41,796 nucleotides of DNA from Mediterranea sp. (in: CFB group bacteria). Lineage in GTDB: Bacteria; Bacteroidota; Bacteroidia; Bacteroidales; Bacteroidaceae. The DNA is taken from contig JAISIZ010000120.1 in assembly GCA_031261785.1 (NCBI GenBank), positions 1-41,796 of the forward strand. Reading direction: 5' to 3'. A program made the position numbers and the translations under genes. Of the stretch, positions 8,229-19,672 are shown in pieces. Below the pieces are notes generated by a model. The model did no database searches and had not been told where the DNA came from. It worked only from the letters and a program-made list of their open reading frames with translations. How positions within the stretch are numbered: position 1 is the stretch's first letter; each line of letters opens with the position of its first letter.

Positions 8229-9893
8229 TTACGCCACTTTCTCCAACCGTTTCATCACGGAGAAGATGAAGATGGCCGAGAGCAGGCAGCAGACGATGAG
8301 CACGCTCCAGACTATCCAGAGCGGAATGCCGCCCCAGAGGTAACCGATAATGCTCGTCATGTAGTTGCCGATGGCGGTGGCACCAAACCATCCACCCATC
8401 ATCAATCCCTTGTACTTGGGCGGCGCCACTTTCGACACGAACGAGATACCCATGGGCGAGAGCGCCAGCTCGGCGAAGGTGAGCACGAGGTAAGTGGAGA
8501 TGAGCCAGTTGGGCGATACCAATTGCGTGGGATCAATGCCGCCGGTTTCTACCTCGTTGGGCGTGGGCAATCCCAGCGAGCCTATCGCCAGCAGCAGGAA
8601 GCCGAGGGCGGCGATGACCATGCCGATACCGATCTTGCGGGGTGCCGACGGCTCGCGATTTCGCTTGGCCATAGCGCCGAACAAGGCGAGGGAGACGGGC
8701 GTGAGGGCGACTACGAAGAAGGGGTTGAACTGCTGGAAGATTTGCGGAAGGAGCTTGATTTCGGGATCCATCGTACTGTAGGAGTACCCGAGCACGCCAA
8801 GCGAGATGACGACGGCGAGCGACGAAATAATCTTCCCTCGCAGGCTCTTGCTTTGGAAGAGAGCAAAGGCACCATAGACAGCAATGATGACGAGCACGAG
8901 GTTCCATACGTTGAAGCCGATGCGGTCGATGCCGAAAGCGGACTTGGCGGTGAAGTCGCGGGCGAAGAAGGTCATGGTCAGCCCGTTCTGGTGGAAGGCC
9001 ATCCAGAAGAAGATGACGACGGCGAATACCAGCACGAGCGCCACGACACGCTCGCGGGTCTCGGTAGGCGTCAGTTCGGGTTCGTTCTGCCCGGTGCTGG
9101 CGGCCTTCTGTTTGGAGTTGTAGTCGGCGTGCTTGAACATCGACCGGCAACCGACGTAGATGAGCATGGAGACGATGAGCGAGACGCAAGCCACGGCGAA
9201 GCCGTAGTTGTATGCCTCGGACAGTTTCTCGATGTAGGAGGTGCAGAAAGTGGCGGTGTCGCCTATGAATCCTTGGGCGGATTGCAGGGCGCTGAGCGAC
9301 GCCTCCCCCTTGGGCGTGATGGTGCCGTTCAGGAACTGGTGGGCGAAAGCGGGTATCTCGGAGTGATAGGTGAAGTTGGCTCCCTTCAGCACCCAGTTGG
9401 TGACGTAGGTGGCGGCGGTGGGGGCAAACAGCGCGCCAATGTTGATGGCCATGTAGAAGAGGCTGAAGGCGTTGTCGCGCTTGGAGCTGTACTCGGGCGA
9501 GTCGTAGAGGTTGCCCACCATTACTTGCAGGTTGCCCTTGAATAGTCCCGTGCCGCAAGCGATGAGGGCCAAGGCGCCGAACATCAAGACTTTGCCGCTC
9601 ATGTTGGCGGCGGTGGGGATGGAGAGGAGCAGGTAGCCGCCGAACATGACGACGATACCGGTGGTGACCATCTTGCCGAAGCCGAGCTTGTCGGCCAGTA
9701 TGCCTCCGACGAGTGGCATGAAATATACTCCGGCCAAGAAGATGCCGTAGATGGTCGATGCCTGGTCGGCCGTATATCCAAACTTCGCCTGCAAAAATAG
9801 GGTGAAGATGGCGAGCATGGTGTAGTAGCCGAACCGTTCGCCGGTGTTGGCCAGCGCGAGTGCGTATAATCCTTTCGGATGTCCTTCAAACAT
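8229..9893 (-). CDS. POT-family proton-dependent oligopeptide transporter
   Basis: This 554-aa polytopic inner-membrane protein belongs to the peptide MFS transporter (POT/PTR2) family, which imports di- and tripeptides with protons. The N-terminus has the family pattern: GLYALALANTGERFGYYTMLAIFTLFL (note the E-R-F-G-Y-Y motif), then the first PTR2-like stretch GGILADKLGFGK and the SLFYMAINIGALFAP segment. A long periplasmic or extracytosolic insertion separates helices before the C-terminal half, with LAELALSPMGISFVSKVAP-type sequence near the end. Complete. It fits an amino-acid/peptide-fermenting lifestyle alongside the secreted S9 peptidase nearby, although co-regulation is only inferred. 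Confidence 0.9.
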   Translation of the reverse strand: MFEGHPKGLYALALANTGERFGYYTMLAIFTLFLQAKFGYTADQASTIYGIFLAGVYFMPLVGGILADKLGFGKMVTTGIVVMFGGYLLLSIPTAANMSGKVLMFGALALIACGTGLFKGNLQVMVGNLYDSPEYSSKRDNAFSLFYMAINIGALFAPTAATYVTNWVLKGANFTYHSEIPAFAHQFLNGTITPKGEASLSALQSAQGFIGDTATFCTSYIEKLSEAYNYGFAVACVSLIVSMLIYVGCRSMFKHADYNSKQKAASTGQNEPELTPTETRERVVALVLVFAVVIFFWMAFHQNGLTMTFFARDFTAKSAFGIDRIGFNVWNLVLVIIAVYGAFALFQSKSLRGKIISSLAVVISLGVLGYSYSTMDPEIKLLPQIFQQFNPFFVVALTPVSLALFGAMAKRNREPSAPRKIGIGMVIAALGFLLLAIGSLGLPTPNEVETGGIDPTQLVSPNWLISTYLVLTFAELALSPMGISFVSKVAPPKYKGLMMGGWFGATAIGNYMTSIIGYLWGGIPLWIVWSVLIVCCLLSAIFIFSVMKRLEKVA

Positions 9894-9956
9894 ATTAAAT
9901 CAATGCTATTAAGTTAATAAAGTGATAATTGGCTGCAAATATATGCCTTTTCTCGG

Positions 9957-10436
9957 TTATTCCTCAAACAATGGGCAAATTTCTGCCTCCGTCTGCCGTA
10001 TTAAGTCTTGCGGGGCGATCTTGAGTTGCAGTCCCCGCACGCCCGCGCTGACATATATATAAGGAAAGTCGAGGCAGCTGGGATGGATATAGGTGGGCAG
10101 CTGCTTCTTCATCCCGATGGGCGAGCAGCCGCCGCGGATGTAGCCGGTGAGGGGCAGCAGCTCCTTGACGGGGACGAGGTCGCACTTCTTGTTACCCGAG
10201 GCACGGGCGGCCAGCTTCAGGTCTACCTCGCGCTCGCCGGGCACCACGCAGACGAAGTGCCCGCCGCGGTCGCCATGCAGCACGAGGGTCTTGAATACCT
10301 GTTCCACGTCCTCGCCCAGCGAGGCGGCCACGTGGATGGCGCTCAGGTCGTCCTCGTCGACGGGGTATGGGACAAGTTCGTACGTCACGCCCGCCTTGTC
10401 GAGCAGGCGGGCAGCGTTGGTCTTATTGATTTTCAT
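9957..10436 (-). CDS. ybaK: YbaK/EbsC-type Cys-tRNA(Pro)/Cys-tRNA(Cys) deacylase
   Basis: This 159-aa trans-editing protein, YbaK family, hydrolyses mischarged Cys-tRNA(Pro) in the cytosol. Typical features are the start MKINKTNAARLLDKAGV, the KTLVLHGDRGGHFVCVVPGE segment, the conserved Lys of AARASGNKKCDLV and the GYIRGGCSPIGMKK motif. The ATG at 10436 is chosen because the family begins here. An open frame continues upstream well into the next gene but is a shadow of the peptidase. A 31-bp inverted repeat lies directly upstream. Confidence 0.9.
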   Translation of the reverse strand: MKINKTNAARLLDKAGVTYELVPYPVDEDDLSAIHVAASLGEDVEQVFKTLVLHGDRGGHFVCVVPGEREVDLKLAARASGNKKCDLVPVKELLPLTGYIRGGCSPIGMKKQLPTYIHPSCLDFPYIYVSAGVRGLQLKIAPQDLIRQTEAEICPLFEE

Positions 10437-10463
10437 ATCGCATGTCGCTGTTTGCTGTTTAAA

Positions 10464-10557
10464 CCACAGAGGACACAGAGTTTCACGGAGTTTTTTCTTG
10501 CATAGGCAAGCTCTTACGCAAAATTGAAAACTCTGTGAAACTCTGTGTCCTCTGTGG
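10464..10557. repeat. Long intergenic inverted repeat (CCACAGAGGACACAGAGTTT)
   Basis: The left arm 10464-10494 and right arm 10527-10557 are reverse complements over 31 bp with a single C/T mismatch, separated by 32 bp. The words CTCTGTGAAACTCTGTG and CCTCTGTGG belong to a family of intergenic sequences seen in many bacterial genomes. It could fold into one large hairpin between the peptidase and the deacylase genes. Confidence 0.9.
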
Positions 10558-10564
10558 TGAGTAC

Positions 10565-12667
10565 CTATTTCTTCAGCCATTTGTCGAGCCACTCGAAGTA
10601 GGTGCGTTGCCAGAGTATGCCGTTCTGCGGCTTCAGCACCCAGTGGTTCTCGTCGGGGTAGATGAGGAGTTCGGCGGGCACTTTGCGCATCACGGCGGCG
10701 TCGAAGGCGGCCATGGCCTGGTTGGCCAGTATGCGGTAGTCTTTCTCGCCGTGTATGCAGAGTATGGGGGTGTCCCATTTGTCGACGAAGCGGTGGGGCG
10801 AGTTGGCGAAGGTGCGCTGGGCCACGGTGTTCTGCTTGTCCCAGTAGGGGCCTCCCATGTCCCAGTCGGCGAACCACTTCTCCTCGGTCTCGAGGTACTG
10901 CATCTCCATGTTGAAGATACCGTCGTGGGCGATGAAAGCCTTGAAGCGCTTGTCGTGATGTCCGGCGAGCCAGTAGACGGAGAATCCTCCGAAGCTGGCG
11001 CCCACGCATCCCAGGCGGTCGCGGTCCACGTAGGGTTCCTTGGCCATCTCGTCGATGGCGGTGAAGTAGTCCTTCATGCACTGTCCGCCGTAGTCGCCGC
11101 TGATGGCTTCGTTCCACTCGAGGCCAAATCCGGGTAAGCCGCGTCGGTTGGGGGCTACGATGATGTAGTCGTGCGCCGCCATGATCTGGAAGTTCCAGCG
11201 GTAGCTCCAGAACTGGCTGACGGGGCTTTGCGGCCCGCCTTCGCAGAAGAGCAGGGTGGGGTACTTCTTCTTCGGGTCGAACTGCGGGGGATAGATGACC
11301 CAGGTGAGCATCTGCTTGCCGTCGGTGGTGGTCATCCAGCGGGCTTCCACCTTGCCCATGTCCATCTGGTCGTAGAGGTGCTTGTTCTCTTGCGTCAGCT
11401 GGGTGGCGGTGCCGTCCATGGCCACGGCGAATATCTCGTCGCCGGCGCTCATGGAGTGCCGGCGGGCGATGAGGTGGTCGGTGCCGAGCAGGGCCACGCC
11501 GTCGTAGTCGTTCATGCCGTTGGTGACGGCACGCACGCTGTCGGTGGCGAGGTCGATGGCGTGTATCTGCACTTCGCCGTGCCATACGCCGGTGAAGTAG
11601 ATGGTGCGGGCGTCGGCGCTCCACACGAAGGCGTCGACGTTGGAGGCGAAGTCCTTGCTGACGAACCGTTTCTCGCCCGTGGCGAGGTTCATCACGAAGA
11701 GGCGGTTCTGGTCGGCCTCATAGCCGTCGCGTTCCATGCTGAGCCAGGCGATGTAGTTGCCGTCGGGGGAGTATTGGGGATTGGTGTCGTATCCCTTGTT
11801 GGGCTGGGTGATGTTCTCGGTCTGCCTTGAGGCGAGGTCGTAGATGTAGATGTCGGAGTTGGTGGAAGTGGCGTATTCCAGTCCGGTCTTCTTGCGGCAG
11901 GTGTAGGCCACCTTGTCCGACCCTCCGCTCCAGGCGAGCTGCTCGATGCCTCCCCACGGGCGCATGGGGCTTTCGTAGGGTTCGCCCTCGAGGATGTCGA
12001 CCACGTTGGAGATGCCGTCGCCGTCGAAGTCGGCCACGAAGGGATGGGGTGCCGCGGTGACCCATTCGTCCCAATGCTTGTACATCAGGTCGGTGACGAT
12101 GATGCCCGTGGCCTTGGGCAGGTCGGGGTATTTGTCGGCGGTGCTGGGTCGGGTCTTCACGGCGGCGATGAAGAGCAGCTTCTTGCCGTCGGGGCTGATG
12201 GCGTATCCTTCGATGTCGCCGTCGTAGTGGGTGAGTTGCCGGCGCTGGCTGCCGTCGGGGTTCATCTCGTACAGCTGGTTGGTGCCGCTGTCGTTGCTCA
12301 GGAAGGCCAGCTTGCTGCCATCCTTTATCCAGCTCACTTCGTTCTCTTGGAAGGAGGTGTGTGTCAGTTGGCGGTTGTCGGTTCCGTCGGCGTTCATCAC
12401 GTACACTTCGCGGTTGCTCTTGTTCTGCGGCACGCTGTAGTAGGCTACGGTGTAGGCCACGCGCTTGCCGTCGGGCGACACGGCGAGGTTGCCTATGCGT
12501 CCCATGGCCCATAGCGCCTCGGGTGTCATTCGCCGTCCCTCTATTCGCAGGGTCGACTTCTCGATGAGCGGAGCGTCGTCCGCCGTCTTTCCTGCTTCTT
12601 TGGTTCCGCCGCAGGAGGCTGCTAACAGGGCTGCCGACATCATGATCAATGTATTGTTAAACTTCAT
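10565..12667 (-). CDS. Secreted S9 family peptidase (DPP5-like)
   Basis: This 700-aa serine peptidase of the prolyl-oligopeptidase clan (S9C, DPP V/acylaminoacyl type) has a lipoprotein-type signal (LLAASCGG). It should therefore act outside the inner membrane, releasing dipeptides from oligopeptides. The N-terminal half is a beta-propeller of repeated SPDGK/SPDGN blades (WD40-like PD40 repeats). The C-terminal alpha/beta-hydrolase domain shows the nucleophile elbow GASFGGF (Ser about 558), HGEKDYR (Asp about 643) and DENHW (His about 675). It resembles Porphyromonas DPP5 in domain layout and in the MGGPYWDK segment. Pairing with the POT transporter suggests peptide nutrition (inference). Complete. 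Confidence 0.9.
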   Translation of the reverse strand: MKFNNTLIMMSAALLAASCGGTKEAGKTADDAPLIEKSTLRIEGRRMTPEALWAMGRIGNLAVSPDGKRVAYTVAYYSVPQNKSNREVYVMNADGTDNRQLTHTSFQENEVSWIKDGSKLAFLSNDSGTNQLYEMNPDGSQRRQLTHYDGDIEGYAISPDGKKLLFIAAVKTRPSTADKYPDLPKATGIIVTDLMYKHWDEWVTAAPHPFVADFDGDGISNVVDILEGEPYESPMRPWGGIEQLAWSGGSDKVAYTCRKKTGLEYATSTNSDIYIYDLASRQTENITQPNKGYDTNPQYSPDGNYIAWLSMERDGYEADQNRLFVMNLATGEKRFVSKDFASNVDAFVWSADARTIYFTGVWHGEVQIHAIDLATDSVRAVTNGMNDYDGVALLGTDHLIARRHSMSAGDEIFAVAMDGTATQLTQENKHLYDQMDMGKVEARWMTTTDGKQMLTWVIYPPQFDPKKKYPTLLFCEGGPQSPVSQFWSYRWNFQIMAAHDYIIVAPNRRGLPGFGLEWNEAISGDYGGQCMKDYFTAIDEMAKEPYVDRDRLGCVGASFGGFSVYWLAGHHDKRFKAFIAHDGIFNMEMQYLETEEKWFADWDMGGPYWDKQNTVAQRTFANSPHRFVDKWDTPILCIHGEKDYRILANQAMAAFDAAVMRKVPAELLIYPDENHWVLKPQNGILWQRTYFEWLDKWLKK

Positions 12668-12720
12668 AATTATGTAGGGGTTTGTTGTTTTCGTCGGCGA
12701 AGATAGCTAAAAAGCGGGGA

Positions 12721-14046
12721 TTATATCTTTTTCCCCTGCCATTTTCCTCGTTTCATGTACTGGGAAGCGAGGAAGAGCATACAGATGCCGTACATCGCCT
12801 CGGCCGTCCAGGCGATCGCCACGTCCATGCGGCGGTAGTAGACGATGTAGGTGCAGTAGACCACGTAGAGCACCAGCACGGACAGCTCCATGAGGAACGC
12901 CTTGCGGGTGTTGCCCGTGCCCGACACGGCTTGGAAGTAGATGTTGGCCGGCATCTGCACCAAGTACGAGGCGCACAGTACCCACAGCGAGGGCACGGCG
13001 GCCTGGCGCAGGGATTCGATGTCGGTGTAGATGCCCGTGACGAGGTGGGGGAAGAGGGCGAAGAAGATGAGTATGGGTATGCTGGCCATGTAGGCGATGC
13101 GCACGTGCTGCGCGATGGTGCCGCGGACAAACCGCTGGTCGCCCGAGCCGATGAGGTTGCTGATGAGCGTGCTACAGGTGGAGCCAAAGGCCACGGACAC
13201 CATGAACGGTATGCCCGAGAGGCTGCGTATGACGTTGGATATGGCCAGCTGCCGCTCGCCGAGGCGCTCCACGAAGAGGAAGAACATGAACCAGGTGGAG
13301 ATGGAGACGATGTTCTGTATCATTGTCCATACGGAGATGTTGAGTATCCGTTTCAGCGTGTCCCATCGCAGGCCGGGCAGTATGTTGAGTCCGTACTTGC
13401 GGATGTCGATGCGCTTCCAGGTGTAGACGATGAAGAAGACGACCGACACCAGCTCGGAGAGCGACGACCCCAGGGCGGCTCCGGCGATGCCCATCGCGGG
13501 AAAGCCCAGCTTGCCGAAGATGAAGATGTAGTTGAACCCCACGTTGGAGAGCACCATCACGATGGAGTTCAGCGTCAGCGTCTTGGTCTGCGTGGTGCCT
13601 ACGAAGAATGCCCTGAACATCACCATCACGGAAGCGAAGAAGAAGCCGTACACCCGCCAGCGGATGTAGCTCTCGGTAGCCTCGGCCACGCGGTCGGACG
13701 TGAGGATGTGGCTTAATATATAAGGAGAGAAGATGCGGGAGAAGGCGAACATGACCGCCGCCACCACCAAGAGGAAGTAGACGCCTTGGTAGAAGATGGG
13801 GCCTATGGCGGCGTAGTTACCCTCGCCATTGCGTCGGCCGATGAGGATCTGAGAGCCGATGCTGAAGCCGAAAGCGGCCATGAAGAGCACGATGTAGTAC
13901 ACGCCCGCGATGGCCGACGCGCCCAGCTCCACCTCGCCCACGCGACCGAGGAAAGCGGTGTCGGTCATTCCGACGAGCTGCTCCATCACCAAGCTGATGA
14001 GGATGGGATAGGCGATGGTCCATATCTGGCGATAGCTATACTTCAT
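12721..14046 (-). CDS. MATE family efflux transporter
   Basis: This 441-aa inner-membrane protein of the MATE (MatE, PF01554) family has about 12 predicted helices and exports drugs or metabolites using Na+ or H+ gradients. The N-terminus IWTIAYPILISLVMEQLVGMTDTAFLGRVGEVELGA is diagnostic, with the matching repeat in the second half (SVWTMIQNIVSISTWFMFF). The annotated ATG gives MKYSYRQIWTIAYPIL. Substrate unknown. Bounded by inverted-repeat sequence on the yidC side. Confidence 0.9.
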   Translation of the reverse strand: MKYSYRQIWTIAYPILISLVMEQLVGMTDTAFLGRVGEVELGASAIAGVYYIVLFMAAFGFSIGSQILIGRRNGEGNYAAIGPIFYQGVYFLLVVAAVMFAFSRIFSPYILSHILTSDRVAEATESYIRWRVYGFFFASVMVMFRAFFVGTTQTKTLTLNSIVMVLSNVGFNYIFIFGKLGFPAMGIAGAALGSSLSELVSVVFFIVYTWKRIDIRKYGLNILPGLRWDTLKRILNISVWTMIQNIVSISTWFMFFLFVERLGERQLAISNVIRSLSGIPFMVSVAFGSTCSTLISNLIGSGDQRFVRGTIAQHVRIAYMASIPILIFFALFPHLVTGIYTDIESLRQAAVPSLWVLCASYLVQMPANIYFQAVSGTGNTRKAFLMELSVLVLYVVYCTYIVYYRRMDVAIAWTAEAMYGICMLFLASQYMKRGKWQGKKI

Positions 14047-14047
14047 T

Positions 14048-14241
14048 AAATTGAGAATTGAGAATTGAGAATTAAAAAATAATAGCTTGGAGAGGAGGGG
14101 GATGCTAATCTCGCTATATGCTATATGTGGCTTCAGGAATGTATCTCTCCGGGAGAGGCATTTCTATCAAGCGGGACTATTCGGGAAGGAAATCCCCTTA
14201 TCCGGGCTGGACTATTATTTTTTTAATTCTCAATTCTCAAT
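14048..14241. repeat. Inverted-repeat element between MATE gene and yidC
   Basis: Arms 14048-14085 (AAATTGAGAATTGAGAATTG then A-rich, ending TAATAG) and 14212-14241 (CTATTATT then T-rich AATTCTCAATTCTCAA) are inverted copies with a one-base indel. They flank about 125 bp. The layout is like a small MITE or mobile intergenic cassette, but no target duplication is evident. A third copy of the arm sequence lies after hisB at 34816-34853. Confidence 0.75.
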
Positions 14242-14254
14242 TTTTAATTTACGA

Positions 14255-16105
14255 TCATTTTCTCTTCTTCAGTTCCTCCTGTTGTTTCTGCATCGCTTCG
14301 AGGCGGGCGGCGAAGCCCGTCTTCTTCATCTGCTGCGGGGTCTTCTTCTTGGCCTCGAGGATGGCGAGCAGTTTCTTCTCGTCGGTGGTGCGGCGCAGCA
14401 AGATCATGGTGCCTACGCTGATGAGTGTCGACAGGAAATAGTAGTAGTTCAGGCCCGAGGGATAGTCGTTCAGCACGAAGAGGAACATCACGGGCATGAG
14501 GTACATCATCCACTTCATGGCGGCCATCTGCGGCTGCGCGCCGTTGTCCTGCATGGACATGGTGAACTTGGTGTTCAGCAGGTTGGTTACCGTCATCAGC
14601 AGGCAGAAGAGGCTGAGGTGGCTGCCGAGGAAGGGGATGTGGAAGGGGAAGGTGATGATGGCGTCGTAGGTGGAGAGGTCGTCGGCCCAGAGGAAGCTCT
14701 GTTGCCGCAGCTCGATGGCGCTGGGCACAAACATGAAGAGGGCGATGAGTATGGGGAACTGCAACAGCATGGGCAAGCATCCGCCCATGGGGCTTACGCC
14801 GTACTGGCTGTACAGGCCCATCACCTCTTGCTGCTTCTTCATGGCGTCTTCCTGCTTGGGGTATTTCTTGTTGATCTCGTCAATCTTCGGCTTCAGCACG
14901 CGCATCTTGGCCGACGACATATAGGTTTTCCACGTGGCGGGATAGACTACTACCTTCACCATGATGGTGAGGATGAGCAGCACTACGCCCATGGGCAATC
15001 CCCAGCCCGAGAGCCAGTCGAACACGTTGATGGTGACAAACTGGTTGATCCAGCGCACCAGCGGCCAGCCGAGGTACACCAAGCGGTTCAGCTCCCACTT
15101 CTCCGCGCGTCCGTTGTCGAGCGCCTTGAGCGTTTTGAAATGGTTGGGGCCGAAGTAGAAGTAGAGTTGCGAGGGTTGCTCGCCGGTGGGGTCGAAGAAG
15201 GTGTTCATCTCGGCGGAGTAATCCTTGATGTAGCCGCTCTCCTGCGTGTCTGCCTTGGAGCTTACCGTCACTTTATCGAAATTCTTCTCGGCCAGGAAGA
15301 CGGCGGAGAAGAAGCGGTTCTTGAACGCCACCCAGTCCACGGGCCGGTCGAGCTTCTTCTTATCCTCGCCCGCGGCGGAGAGGTTGTTCACGTCGTCGCC
15401 CGTAAACTTGTAGGTTAGCTCGGAGAGGCGGCTCTCGTAGGTGTAGCCGTTCTCCAACTGCCGCGCCCGCTCGGCCCAGGCGATGTCGACGTAGGGCGTG
15501 CTGGCCAGCTTGTCGGCCATGCCGGTGGCTTTGATCTCGAAGTTCATCAGGTAGCTGCCCGGCTTGAGGGTGTAGACGAAGTCGATGTAGCTGCTGTCCG
15601 ACGCGGTATTGAGGCGCATGGTGACGCTGCTGTCCGACTGGTTCACCGGCTCGAAGTAGTAGTCCTTGGTCTGTATGGCTCCGTCCTTGTTGTAGAAGTT
15701 GAAGTTGAGGGTGGCATCCTTGTCCTCGAAGAGCACCACGGGCGACTTCTTGTCCTGTCCCATGTATTTCTTCAGGATGGCGGAGTAGGGGCGTCCGCCC
15801 TTGGTGGTGAAGGTCACTGTTTCCACGTCGTTGGCGATGGTCACTTGTCGCTCCGTGCCGTGCGCGGCGGCGAAGAAGAGCGACGACGAATCGGTCGCGG
15901 CGGCCGTCTCGGCTTTCTTCGTGTCGGCGGCCAGCGCGGCTTCCGTCTTCATCTTCAGCTCGGCCTCCTGTTGCTGTACCAGGGCGATGGAGTCGTAGTA
16001 CTTCTTTTGCGCGGCGAGCTGTTCTTCGCTCGGGCGGCTCCAGAAGCTGAACGCCACTAATAATATACCTATTAAAACAATGCCGGTGATGGTGTTCTTA
16101 TCCAT
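14255..16105 (-). CDS. yidC: Membrane protein insertase YidC
   Basis: This 616-aa inner-membrane insertase and foldase works with or without SecYEG. An N-terminal signal-anchor helix ([17 protein letters not shown]) is followed by a large periplasmic domain with beta-supersandwich character (about residues 30-340). The conserved five-helix core follows, containing [35 protein letters not shown], and after it [20 protein letters not shown]. The C-terminus is Lys-rich as in ribosome-binding forms. Length fits Gram-negative YidC. It is followed downstream (lower coordinates) by the MATE gene and preceded by pyrG; the pyrG-yidC adjacency is common in Bacteroidales. Confidence 0.95.
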   Translation of the reverse strand: MDKNTITGIVLIGILLVAFSFWSRPSEEQLAAQKKYYDSIALVQQQEAELKMKTEAALAADTKKAETAAATDSSSLFFAAAHGTERQVTIANDVETVTFTTKGGRPYSAILKKYMGQDKKSPVVLFEDKDATLNFNFYNKDGAIQTKDYYFEPVNQSDSSVTMRLNTASDSSYIDFVYTLKPGSYLMNFEIKATGMADKLASTPYVDIAWAERARQLENGYTYESRLSELTYKFTGDDVNNLSAAGEDKKKLDRPVDWVAFKNRFFSAVFLAEKNFDKVTVSSKADTQESGYIKDYSAEMNTFFDPTGEQPSQLYFYFGPNHFKTLKALDNGRAEKWELNRLVYLGWPLVRWINQFVTINVFDWLSGWGLPMGVVLLILTIMVKVVVYPATWKTYMSSAKMRVLKPKIDEINKKYPKQEDAMKKQQEVMGLYSQYGVSPMGGCLPMLLQFPILIALFMFVPSAIELRQQSFLWADDLSTYDAIITFPFHIPFLGSHLSLFCLLMTVTNLLNTKFTMSMQDNGAQPQMAAMKWMMYLMPVMFLFVLNDYPSGLNYYYFLSTLISVGTMILLRRTTDEKKLLAILEAKKKTPQQMKKTGFAARLEAMQKQQEELKKRK

Positions 16106-16235
16106 TCTGTCTTTTTTTAGTTGACGAGGTTGGGAGTTGACAAGTTGACAAAGGGGATAGCTTCCTCCGTTTGTCGTTTCTTCCGCTTCCTCGTTCTATA
16201 GATTCTATAATTTACTTTATTCCTTTATTTATCTT

Positions 16236-17942
<1,707 letters not shown>

Positions 17943-17951
17943 TTAAAGTGG

Positions 17952-17960
17952 GCAAAAGTA
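17952..17960 (-). promoter_or_regulatory. -7 promoter box for pyrG
   Basis: Read on the minus strand the sequence is TACTTTTGC, matching TAnnTTTGy, about 60 nt before the pyrG ATG. No TTTG is present at the usual spacing, so this is a half-site call. Confidence 0.4.
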
Positions 17961-18064
17961 CGGAAAAAGACGCAGACGGGTAGGATTTGCGGGCTACAAA
18001 ATTATTAAAAAATGCAATTTGACTCTTACTTTGCTTTCTCTTACATAATATTGTAGCCTACTCT

Positions 18065-18096
18065 TTTGTTTTCTTACGGAAATAGCGTAGCTTTGC
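18065..18096 (+). promoter_or_regulatory. Bacteroidetes-type promoter of the DUF3078 gene
   Basis: TTTG at 18065-18068 and TAGCTTTGC at 18088-18096 are separated by 19 bp, matching the -33/-7 consensus of Bacteroidetes primary sigma factor promoters. The start codon follows about 24 bp later. Confidence 0.75.
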
Positions 18097-18119
18097 GGCC
18101 TAAATCCAATAAACAGAAT

Positions 18120-19541
18120 ATGAAGAAGTTCGCCGCATCACTTATTATGCTCTTCCTGTCGCTTTTCCTGTCGCCGCTTCTGGCCAACGAAGCACCTGGC
18201 GTCCGGACGATGAAGGTCGATTCACTGTCTCCTTTACTCCGCGAATACCTCATGCAGAAATTGGATATGTCGGGACCACGGCCTCGCATGGACACCGTGT
18301 CGTACCTTTATAATAAGTATATCGGCCAGCTGGATTATCTCAACGATCCTTCCGTGCCGCCCAGGTATATCGCGTCCGACCCCGATTATTGGCGACTATT
18401 CGTTCCTATAGCCTACTACTCTGACCCCATCGCGCAATATTCGCGGCTAAGTTGGAAATCGGCCTTCACGACAGATACCGTCCCGCGGTGGGCAAACGAC
18501 ATGTTGCCCTACGACACGCTGACGTTTACCCGCACGAAGCGTGTCCAGAGGCAGGTGAACGATGCGCTGATGGCGCTCTATCTCGCTCATCCGGAACTGG
18601 TGGTCACCACGGAAGAGAGTATCATGAGCCGCGACGTGTTCAGGGGAAACTCCCGACCGAAGATTTCGCCCAAGACATCGGTGGTGCACCTTTTTGAACC
18701 CGAGAAAATGGATACCGACGTGGGACAGGCGGAAATGGAGATCCGTAAGCCCAACTGGTGGATAACTTCTGGCAATGGATCGATACAAATCAGCCAGAAT
18801 CACGTATCGGACAACTGGTACAAAGGTGGCGAGAGTAATTTCTCGGGACTGGCCACCCTGCAACTCAACGCCAACTACAACGACAACGAGCGCGTACTTT
18901 TCGAGAACCAGCTCGATGCCAAGCTGGGCATGACGTCCACCCCTTCCGACCAATACCACGACTACCTGGTCAGCACCGACCAGTTGCGCATTTTCAACAA
19001 GCTGGGCGTACGGGCGCACAAGAAGTGGTACTACACCATCTCGTCGGAATTCAAGACGCAGTTCTGCCACGGCTACAAGTCCAACGACCAAACTCTCGTA
19101 TCTGCCTTTCTCGCCCCGGCCGACTGGGCCGTCAGTATCGGTATGGACTATAAGGTAAGCAACAAGAAATTCACGCTATCAGTCTTTACGGCTCCGTTCA
19201 CCTACAACCTGCGCTACGTGGGCAATCCCAACGTGGACGAGACCAGTTTCGGCCTCGAGGAGGGAAAGAGCGCCAAGAACGACCTCGGCTCGCAACTACA
19301 AGCCACGCTGACGTGGAAAATAGCTTCGTACATCACCCTCGATAGCCGCTTGAGCTATCTCACCAACTACCATTGGGCGCGCGTGGACTGGGAGAACACG
19401 TTCAACTTCGTGCTCAACCGTTATCTTTCCACCAAGCTCTACGTCTATCCCCGCTTCGACGACAGCTCCAAGCCCACCGTAGGCACCAGCTATTTCCAGC
19501 TCAAGGAGTTACTCAGCTTCGGCATCAATTACGCTTGGTAA
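18120..19541 (+). CDS. DUF3078 outer-membrane protein
   Basis: This roughly 473-aa exported protein has a signal peptide ([23 protein letters not shown]) and a DUF3078-type C-terminal part. That part opens with [31 protein letters not shown] and then alternates aromatic beta-strands, ending in the C-terminal aromatic residue of outer-membrane barrels (GINYAW). The ATG at 18120 is chosen because it begins the signal peptide and lies just after a well-formed promoter; upstream in-frame codons to 18066 precede the promoter's -7 box. Placement next to pyrG recurs in Bacteroidales as I recall. Function unknown; probable beta-barrel. Confidence 0.82.
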   Translation: MKKFAASLIMLFLSLFLSPLLANEAPGVRTMKVDSLSPLLREYLMQKLDMSGPRPRMDTVSYLYNKYIGQLDYLNDPSVPPRYIASDPDYWRLFVPIAYYSDPIAQYSRLSWKSAFTTDTVPRWANDMLPYDTLTFTRTKRVQRQVNDALMALYLAHPELVVTTEESIMSRDVFRGNSRPKISPKTSVVHLFEPEKMDTDVGQAEMEIRKPNWWITSGNGSIQISQNHVSDNWYKGGESNFSGLATLQLNANYNDNERVLFENQLDAKLGMTSTPSDQYHDYLVSTDQLRIFNKLGVRAHKKWYYTISSEFKTQFCHGYKSNDQTLVSAFLAPADWAVSIGMDYKVSNKKFTLSVFTAPFTYNLRYVGNPNVDETSFGLEEGKSAKNDLGSQLQATLTWKIASYITLDSRLSYLTNYHWARVDWENTFNFVLNRYLSTKLYVYPRFDDSSKPTVGTSYFQLKELLSFGINYAW

Positions 19542-19560
19542 CGTGGGATACGGGGACGGG

Positions 19561-19672
19561 AAATCAACCAAAAACGGTTGTTTTTTCGAAATCAACCAAA
19601 AACGGTTGTTTCCCCGAAATCAACCAAAAACGGTTGTTTTCCCGAAATCAACCAAAAATGGTTGTTTTTTCG
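19561..19672 (+). repeat. Four tandem 28-bp hairpin repeats upstream of satD-like gene
   Basis: Units of 28 bp start at 19561, 19589, 19617 and 19645. Each reads AAATCAACCAAAAACGGTTG followed by a T-rich stretch and CG. Every unit contains a small stem, CAACC/GGTTG with a loop of about 6 nt, followed by 3-6 T residues, so each looks like a miniature terminator. Only the T/C mix of the tail and one C/T in unit 4 vary. The array starts 20 bp after the DUF3078 stop. Its last unit runs into the -33 region of the satD-like promoter. Confidence 0.9.

Noticed and set aside
8523..9545. Plus-strand open frame antisense to the POT transporter
   Set aside because: Composition (Glu/Gly/Val-rich) is that of a reverse-complement shadow; the transporter frame is intact and conserved.
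10437..11624. Upstream in-frame extension of the YbaK-type deacylase over the S9 peptidase
   Set aside because: Arg/His-rich low-complexity translation of the peptidase in another frame; the family start at 10436 is clear.
12682..13716. Plus-strand open frame antisense to the MATE gene
   Set aside because: Shadow frame with His/Glu/Gly bias; no domain, and the MATE protein is complete on the other strand.
14087..15418. 443-codon plus-strand frame antisense to yidC
   Set aside because: Runs out of the intergenic inverted repeat into the antisense of yidC; His/Glu/Leu-rich shadow composition.
19561..19672. CRISPR-like array
   Set aside because: The repeats are directly contiguous with no spacers, and there are no cas genes nearby.
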